In this document: positions 58,785 to 64,000 of the stretch, in pieces
Layout of the letters: the number at the start of each line of letters is the position of its first letter
Numbering within the stretch: position 1 is the stretch's first letter
Assembly: GCA_002748355.1 (NCBI GenBank)
Contig: PDSF01000030.1
Coordinates: forward strand, 1 to 64,000
Origin: Planctomycetota bacterium
GTDB taxonomy: Bacteria > Planctomycetota > UBA1135 > GCA-002748355
DNA length: 64,000 nucleotides
Reading direction: 5' to 3'
Made by a program: the position numbers and the translations under genes
Notes under the pieces: model-generated
The model's database searches: none
Seen by the model: the letters and a program-made list of their open reading frames with translations, nothing else
Told to the model about the DNA's origin: nothing

Positions 58785-60320
58785 TCAACGCACAGATGCC
58801 GCCCCCAAGCGGATCAGCAGACGGCTGCCCTGCCTCTGCCATACGAAAACCGCGCCCCGCCGCTCGGCCTCGTGGAACTGCTGCAGCAACCACGTCACGG
58901 TGCTACCGGAGGCATTCCCCGCACGGGTCTCTCTTTGGTCGATGACCACGAAGCGCACCCCCAGCCGCTCGCGAAGAAGATGTAACGGATCCTCGGCGCG
59001 AGCTTCCTTGATCGAGAGCCAATCCCGAAAGCGAGCTGGATCCTGCGCCCACATCAGGCTCGGGTCACTCATGCCGGTAAAGCGCAAGAAACTCCCCCGA
59101 GTAGCAAAGGCGAGCCCGGCGCTGTCAGCCCAATCAAAGGTAAAGACCAAATCGCCAGGACGGCCTTCCTCCAAGAGGAAGCTCGCAAGCTTGGGATAGA
59201 TGCGCTGCCGATTGGCCTCGCTGCTCCTCTCGATTCGGGGCAACTGGAAGGCCAAAAAGGGGACAAAGAGCAGAGCTAGCCCCAAGGCCAGCTTTGGCCA
59301 TGACCGGAAGGCCCGGCTCGCCGGCAGCGTGCAGAGGGCCAGCAAGGCCAGCGGAGCCGCAAGCTCGAAGAGGCGACGACTACCAAGAGAGGCAAGTAGC
59401 ACAAACATGGCAGGCAGCAGAATGCCGCGACGCCCCCATCCTCGAAGCAAAGCGTAGGCGAGCAAGGCGAGCGCCAGCAGCGATCCCAGCTCCCAGCGCC
59501 AAAGCATGGCAAAGGGGTAGGAGGCATACTCGAGCGGCACGAGAGGAAGCTCCCCGGTCGCCGCCGCGAATGGCAAAGAGAAGTTGAGCGTCCAAAGCAG
59601 CGACCAAATCTGCGGGATATCGGGGCGGGCAAGCAGGGCCAAGGCGATGCCTGCCAGCACAGAGAGCCCGCAGGCCCAATCCAAGCGGCGCGACTCCAGC
59701 CAGCGGCCCGCCAGGCAGAGTCCAGCGATCCCCAGTGGCAGCACCACCGCCGCGTGCAAGTAGACATAGAGCGCCGCCAAGGCAAAGGCCCAGAGGCGTC
59801 GCCCAGCTTCCCTGCCCTCAGGACGAGCCAGGGCGGCAGCCAGGAGGAGCAGCGGCCCGGTCGCCAGCGGCAAGTCGCGCAGGGCACAAAGGCGAAACAG
59901 CCAGGTCGCCGAAAGCAACGGCAGCGCCAAGAGCGCCAGCGGACTCAGCTTCGGTGCCAGCCAACGCAGCGCTTGCCCGAGGCAGAGCAGCTGCACAAGG
60001 AGGGCAAGCTGCAAGCCGATCCACACCCTGCCCGGCTCATCAATCCCCAAGAGAGCCAGCCAATAATGGAAGCCGAGCTGGCGCGAGGCGAAGTGCTCAG
60101 CGAGCGGGGTAAAGGCCGCCTCCGGCGCCGACGCCGGGAAGCCCTCACTCGCAAAGCGACCGGCCATGTGGAGATTCCACCAAACGTCATAGCCCACCGG
60201 CCAAGAACCTGGAGGGCACAAGTACAGCAGCAAGCCCGAGAGCCCGAGGAGCGCGACCAACATCGCGCCCCAGCGGGCTCTCGGGCTCATCCTCAGATCT
60301 GGGTCGAGCGCTGCATTCAC
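58785..60320 (-). CDS. Polytopic membrane protein, GT-C glycosyltransferase-like
   Basis: About 511 residues from GTG 60320 (ATG 60290 is an alternative; the frame stays open further upstream). Roughly ten membrane helices rich in Leu/Ala precede a soluble C-terminal domain (~400-511; GDLVFTFDWADSAGLAFA; LRERLGVRFVVIDQRETRA). The first external loop, VGYDVWWNLHMAGRFASEG, has acidic and aromatic residues placed as in GT-C transferases of the DUF2723/PMT-like type. This is a fold-level guess. It starts 31 bp after a coiled-coil protein gene and ends 53 bp before the DAHP synthase start. Confidence 0.7.
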   Translation of the reverse strand: MNAALDPDLRMSPRARWGAMLVALLGLSGLLLYLCPPGSWPVGYDVWWNLHMAGRFASEGFPASAPEAAFTPLAEHFASRQLGFHYWLALLGIDEPGRVWIGLQLALLVQLLCLGQALRWLAPKLSPLALLALPLLSATWLFRLCALRDLPLATGPLLLLAAALARPEGREAGRRLWAFALAALYVYLHAAVVLPLGIAGLCLAGRWLESRRLDWACGLSVLAGIALALLARPDIPQIWSLLWTLNFSLPFAAATGELPLVPLEYASYPFAMLWRWELGSLLALALLAYALLRGWGRRGILLPAMFVLLASLGSRRLFELAAPLALLALCTLPASRAFRSWPKLALGLALLFVPFLAFQLPRIERSSEANRQRIYPKLASFLLEEGRPGDLVFTFDWADSAGLAFATRGSFLRFTGMSDPSLMWAQDPARFRDWLSIKEARAEDPLHLLRERLGVRFVVIDQRETRAGNASGSTVTWLLQQFHEAERRGAVFVWQRQGSRLLIRLGAASVR

Positions 60321-60351
60321 TCGGCCCAAGATAGCGGGCGCCCCTCCAGGA

Positions 60352-61182
60352 TCAGCGATCGTTCCCGAGCTTGCCCTGGGCCTGGGCCTCCTTGCTGGGA
60401 GCGCCAAAGAACTTGTCGACCTCGCCAATGACATCGCGTCCCGGCTCGTCGCTGCCCTCTTCCTCGCCGTAGTAGACGTTCTCAGCAATCATCTTCTGGG
60501 TGACATCGAGACGCTTCTTGATCGAGTCGAGCAGCTCCCGGGCCTCGCCCAGAGCCGAGCTGTCGATATCGAAGCGCCGGGCAGTAGCTGCCATCGCGTC
60601 CAGTTGGCGCTTGCGGGTCTCTAGCTTCGCCACCAGCTCCGCAACCTGCTGACGCTCGCTGCGCACGGCGTGCAGCTTGCTGCGAGCGGCCTCAAGCACT
60701 CGGGCCTGGCGCTCGCTCAGTCTCTTCTTGCTCTCACGCAACTCGAGTTGGTTCTTATAGAGGTCAAAGCTGCGAGCGAGTTCGCTTCGCACGATCCCGA
60801 TCGGTGGCAGCTCGGCATAGCTCGCGCTGGCCGGCACGACGTCGCTCTGAGCCACAGCCACGATGCCGCGCAGGCGCTTGACCTTGGATTCGTTCTTGGC
60901 AATCGCTCCCTCGAGACGGCGAATGTCGGCCTGCAGCCCCTCGAGATCGACCTCTGCCCGGGCAACTTCCCGACGCGCTTCCAGGATCTCGGGATCGATC
61001 TTCTCGATCAGGGTGCGGGCGCGCCGCAGCTCGAAGTCGATCGGCACGTTCTCGCGCACCGACTTCTTCATGTCCTCAAAGGCCGTCTCGGCGTAGCTGA
61101 AAGCATTGGTGCCGAGAAAGAAAAAGCCACCGATCCCGAGGACGGCAGCGGAAAGGAAGGTCCACTTGATCAACTTGCGCAT
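60352..61182 (-). CDS. Membrane-anchored coiled-coil protein
   Basis: 276 residues from ATG 61182, supported by GGAGAA ~7 nt upstream. One N-terminal membrane helix (TFLSAAVLGIGGFFFLGTNA, ~8-27) is followed by a long heptad-rich coiled coil (ARREVARAEVDLEGLQADI; VAELVAKLETRKRQLDAM) and an acidic tail. I recognise no catalytic domain. Similar short-anchor, long-coil proteins occur beside ECF sigma and zinc-finger genes in planctomycetes. It lies 146 bp downstream of such a pair here and could be an envelope-stress output, although that is inference. Confidence 0.75.
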   Translation of the reverse strand: MRKLIKWTFLSAAVLGIGGFFFLGTNAFSYAETAFEDMKKSVRENVPIDFELRRARTLIEKIDPEILEARREVARAEVDLEGLQADIRRLEGAIAKNESKVKRLRGIVAVAQSDVVPASASYAELPPIGIVRSELARSFDLYKNQLELRESKKRLSERQARVLEAARSKLHAVRSERQQVAELVAKLETRKRQLDAMAATARRFDIDSSALGEARELLDSIKKRLDVTQKMIAENVYYGEEEGSDEPGRDVIGEVDKFFGAPSKEAQAQGKLGNDR

Positions 61183-61328
61183 CGTGCGTTCTCCGCTTGG
61201 GCTATCCGCTGGCCAGGGCAGTGAGTCCGCCCGGCACGGCCCTCGATGCGAGGGCCAGCGCAAAGGATTTCGAGACATCCAGAAATCCCGCAAAAACCCG
61301 CCAGAGGCGCCCAATGAAACCGCGCCGG

Positions 61329-61652
61329 TTAATGGCGGCGGCGCGCCTCTCCGATGCCAATCAGCGTCGACTGGATCAAACGCTCCCGCACCTGATTCAG
61401 CGTCTTCTTCGACGTTTCCGCCTCAGCACGGCGCAAATCCTCGGCCGTCGAATAGCAGTAGGGGCACTGCGCCTCCTCCAAATGGAAGCGCAAATAGCCC
61501 GCGGCATCCTCGGCCATCTCGCCTTCGAGATATTGCCGCCAAAGGTCTCGATGCGGGCAGCTGACCTGCATCTCTCGCCAGATCTCTCCCACCGTGACCA
61601 CTAGCCGTTCACTGCGCTCGGGGACCAGGGGCTCTTCCGCTTCTCGGCTCAT
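61329..61652 (-). CDS. Putative zinc-finger anti-sigma factor-like protein
   Basis: 107 residues from ATG 61652, one base after the sigma stop. The pattern SCPHRDLWRQYLEGEM, then RFHLEEAQCPYCYS, supplies Cys, His and a C-x2-C, as in zinc-binding anti-sigma (HC2/ZAS-like) domains. It has no membrane helix, so it would act in the cytosol, as RsrA-type redox regulators do. Tight linkage to an ECF sigma gene supports the role. The downstream coiled-coil protein may be co-transcribed. Confidence 0.75.
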   Translation of the reverse strand: MSREAEEPLVPERSERLVVTVGEIWREMQVSCPHRDLWRQYLEGEMAEDAAGYLRFHLEEAQCPYCYSTAEDLRRAEAETSKKTLNQVRERLIQSTLIGIGEARRRH

Positions 61653-61653
61653 C

Positions 61654-62310
61654 TCAACGCGCTCCCGGCTTCCACAGCCCCTCAAACAAGTCGTGCGTGG
61701 GATCGAACTGACGGGCAATACCACGCAAACGCTCGATCGCTCGATACTTGATTCCGGCAACCGCCTTTTCGTCCTGCACGTCAAAACGCTCCGCGGCCTC
61801 CTTGTTTCGACCACCCAGCGCAAACAAAAACTCGACCACCTTGAGCTTCTCGAAGTCGCCCTTTTGCCAGTATTCCTCTACGAGCATCTTGAGGGCCTTG
61901 GCCAGCGCCTCGCGGCGCACGTTGGCCGATTCGAGGGCCACCGCACTCTGATCCGGAGACCGTCGTTCACTAGCCATGCGCTCGATCCCGATGTAGCTGC
62001 GCTCCATCGCATCGTCATGGCCACCCGACATCGGCAGCGGACGCTTCTTGCGAAAGTGGTCGATCACCCGGTTCCGCGCGATACCAAACAAGAACTGCTC
62101 AAGACTGAACTGCGGATCGAAGTTCCGTATTCCGCGCACGGCGCCGAGGAAGACATCTTGGGTTAGATCCTCCGCAGCCTGATGCTCTCGAACCTGCTTT
62201 TTGCAATAGAAGTAGATGCGCTGAAAGAACTCGTCCTGCAATCGCGCCCACTCGCCCTCATCGAGGGCCTGCAACTTCTCGATCGAAAAACCGCTGGCGC
62301 TGTTCGTCAT
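61654..62310 (-). CDS. ECF-type RNA polymerase sigma factor
   Basis: 218 residues from ATG 62310; a GTG two codons earlier is possible. Region 2 (~25-100) has YFYCKKQVREHQAAEDLTQD, then NFDPQFSLEQFLFGIARNRV. The linker carries an insert (~100-135). Region 4 (~150-205) has EFLFALGGRNKEAAERFDV with a helix-turn-helix, then AGIKYRAIERLRGI. It is followed immediately by the zinc-finger gene, a standard sigma/anti-sigma pair. A Ser/Thr kinase gene ends 184 bp upstream on the same strand. Confidence 0.88.
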   Translation of the reverse strand: MTNSASGFSIEKLQALDEGEWARLQDEFFQRIYFYCKKQVREHQAAEDLTQDVFLGAVRGIRNFDPQFSLEQFLFGIARNRVIDHFRKKRPLPMSGGHDDAMERSYIGIERMASERRSPDQSAVALESANVRREALAKALKMLVEEYWQKGDFEKLKVVEFLFALGGRNKEAAERFDVQDEKAVAGIKYRAIERLRGIARQFDPTHDLFEGLWKPGAR

Positions 62311-62493
62311 GAGCACTCAAAGCTAGCTGGGGCAAGGCCGGACAGGGAGAGGAGCAGAAGAGGGCGGGCCGAATCGTCGTGGGGCAGCAATGGAGCATCC
62401 TCGACGAATCGAAGGCTTCGACCGCGTATTCCAGCGCCAAGAAAGCGCCACTCCAACACAGCCGGCCACTCGCGAGCCTTTTTCAACGACCTA

Positions 62494-64000
62494 TCAGGCT
62501 CCGAGTATCAACATGATGATCAGGAAGATAAAGAACCCAGCGAGGGCAAAGAGAGTCACCTGTCCAAGAAACGACAGAATCATCATGGGGAGGCGCAAGG
62601 TGATCTGTAAGCCCCGCAGCAAGCCGACACCAAGCACCTTGATCGGGAGCAGGAGGGCAATGACCAGGGCTCGCAAAAGCCCCGAAACGACTCCCACCTT
62701 CTGGTTCAGCTCCTGCGGTGAATCGGTGCTTGACTGCCTGGAGCCTGGCGAAGGAAGCGCAGCGGCGTTCGCTGGGGCCGGGTCGGACGGGGCCGTGGGC
62801 GCCGAACTTGCCGTTCGAGTCATCGGTGGCGGCGGCGGAGTCGTTTCGTTGTTGCGACGAGAAGCTGAGCCCTGAGGGCTGACCTGAGAAGAACGGCTAG
62901 CCAGATCGAGGATGATCGACTCGCCAAGTCGACCAGGAGCACGAAGCGCTTGCAGGACTTCTCCCAAACTCTGCACCCGCTTTTCCGGGTCCTTCTCGAG
63001 CATGCGATCCAGGATGCGTCGATACGGCAAGGGGATGCTCCCCGGATAACGCACCGCGCCTTTCTCGTGCCCCCTCAGCACCTCCCACTCGCTGTCGCCC
63101 TGAAAAGGCACTTCGCCCGACAAGCACTCGTAGAAAATGACACCGAGCGAGTAAATGTCCGAGCGGTGATCCCCTCGACGCTCAAGCATCTCCGGCGCCA
63201 TGTAATAGGGAGTTCCCCGGCCAAAGGAGAGCGACATCCTCGATGTGGAAACGAGCTTGCTGAGGCCGTAGTCGCCAACGCGGGCAATGTCGCCCTTGAG
63301 AAAGACATTGGCGGGCTTGAGGTCAAAGTGGATCAGCGAGCGATCGTGCAGGGCCTGCACCCCCCGACAAACCTGGACAAAGATACTGAGAGCATCCTCC
63401 TCACACAAAGCGCCGTCCTCAAGCCGGTCTTTAAGGGTGTCCTCGCCGGCATAGCCCATCACGATGAAGGGGATGCCATCGACAACGCCCTTGTCTTCGA
63501 TGCTGACGAGATTGGGGTGGTCGACCTGGGCAAAAAGGGACACCTGCTCAAGCTCACGAACGACCTGGCCCTTGACGCTCGGGTCGTCGATCTTCAGGAA
63601 CTTGATCGCATAGGCCTTACCGATCGATTCCTTGCGAGCCTTGTAGACGATGCCAAAGACACCCCCACCGAGCTTATGCCCGATCTCGTAACCAGGGATG
63701 TATCCGGGCTTGCGATAGTTCTGGTAAAAGCGCTCCCAGTTCAGCGACTCAAAGGGCACGGGATCTCGGCCTTGATTCGCCTCGTTGCTTCCACCTGCTT
63801 CGCGCCCCAGTTCCATTGCGTATTCCATGACTGCTGATCCAGGAGGACATGCTACGGCATCCGGCCGCCGCAGGCGCAGGAGAAGCTCCCGCAAGTCCTC
63901 CCCGCTGCGAAGCCTCTGCCCCAGGATTTCGAGGAGGTAGTAAATCTTTTGGCTGCCCTGGCTCGCCCAATGGGAGAAAACAAGCTGCCCCCCTAACTCA
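62494..64000 (-). CDS. Ser/Thr protein kinase with C-terminal hydrophobic segments (partial)
   Basis: The frame is open to the right edge, so the N-terminus is missing. The residues upstream of the kinase (VFSHWASQGSQKIYYLLEIL; GEDLRELLLRL) look coding, and none of the in-window ATG/TTG codons has a convincing ribosome site. The kinase domain shows GHKLGGGVFGIVYKA, YAIKFLK, HFDLKPANV (His-Phe-Asp instead of His-Arg-Asp), GDYGLSK (Asp-Tyr-Gly instead of Asp-Phe-Gly) and YYMAPEML. A Pro/Ser/Thr linker leads to two or three C-terminal hydrophobic stretches (ALVIALLLPIKVLGVG; FALAGFFIFLIIMLIL). Mg- and catalytic-loop Asp residues are kept, so it is probably active. It may govern the neighbouring ECF sigma. 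Confidence 0.88.
   Translation of the reverse strand, partial: ELGGQLVFSHWASQGSQKIYYLLEILGQRLRSGEDLRELLLRLRRPDAVACPPGSAVMEYAMELGREAGGSNEANQGRDPVPFESLNWERFYQNYRKPGYIPGYEIGHKLGGGVFGIVYKARKESIGKAYAIKFLKIDDPSVKGQVVRELEQVSLFAQVDHPNLVSIEDKGVVDGIPFIVMGYAGEDTLKDRLEDGALCEEDALSIFVQVCRGVQALHDRSLIHFDLKPANVFLKGDIARVGDYGLSKLVSTSRMSLSFGRGTPYYMAPEMLERRGDHRSDIYSLGVIFYECLSGEVPFQGDSEWEVLRGHEKGAVRYPGSIPLPYRRILDRMLEKDPEKRVQSLGEVLQALRAPGRLGESIILDLASRSSQVSPQGSASRRNNETTPPPPPMTRTASSAPTAPSDPAPANAAALPSPGSRQSSTDSPQELNQKVGVVSGLLRALVIALLLPIKVLGVGLLRGLQITLRLPMMILSFLGQVTLFALAGFFIFLIIMLILGA

Overview
This is a high-G+C bacterial chromosome segment, most consistent with a planctomycete. The evidence is the gene style, not a marker gene. 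There are ECF sigma factors beside membrane Ser/Thr kinases (one fused to a formylglycine-enzyme-like domain), a PEP-CTERM protein, and a DUF4388/TPR/PEGA/PQQ giant. There are also large secreted enzymes with C-terminal beta domains and a GSGC-type motif of the kind often seen in planctomycete exported proteins. No rRNA, tRNA, CRISPR array or intact insertion sequence was found.

Layout. 1-263: tail of a cysteine desulfurase-family gene. 305-6826 (minus): sbcC, sbcD and a secreted protein of unknown function. 6853-12846 (plus): the DUF4388 giant, a PEP-CTERM protein, a lipoprotein and an exported TPR-like protein. 12875-16119 (minus): sbtA-sbtB (bicarbonate transporter and its PII-like partner), a membrane protein and asnS. 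16174-19577: an ECF sigma factor translationally coupled to a kinase-SUMF1 fusion, followed by a decayed piece of a second kinase. 19771-21561: a GT-C/TPR membrane protein.

21562-31656 looks like accessory DNA. A multiply frameshifted IS256-type transposase remnant is followed by qorA, a folded and then AT-rich 855-bp intergenic region, the methylmalonyl-CoA mutase operon (mutA-mutB-meaB) and a secreted GH29 fucosidase. 38300-31748 (minus) is a tyrosine/homogentisate catabolic operon, hpd-hmgA-orf324-fahA-aacS. It carries tyrosine-derived 4-hydroxyphenylpyruvate to fumarate and acetoacetyl-CoA. No recognisable maleylacetoacetate isomerase is present, and an unknown 324-residue gene sits where one would be expected.

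38914-46395 holds a secreted S15-like hydrolase, a secreted subtilase and an NhaC-type antiporter, separated by strong hairpin terminators. 46423-50598 holds two membrane/exported unknowns and a GAF-SpoIIE phosphatase, divergent from a STAS protein. This looks like a partner-switching module. 50803-53711 encodes a 2-oxoacid:ferredoxin oxidoreductase (korAB). 54138-58731 (minus) is a housekeeping run: DAHP synthase, tpiA, secG, yicC, gmk and coaC. 58785-64000 (minus) holds a GT-C-like membrane protein, a coiled-coil membrane protein, a zinc-finger anti-sigma-like protein, an ECF sigma factor and a Ser/Thr kinase that runs off the right edge.

The observations most worth following are orf324 as a candidate isomerase replacement, an SbtB without its redox C-terminus, a nested RNA-like fold after qorA, strong over-representation of the palindrome GAGCATGCTC, the DAHP synthase/tpiA overlap, and three unrelated 15-17-bp tandem repeats between genes.
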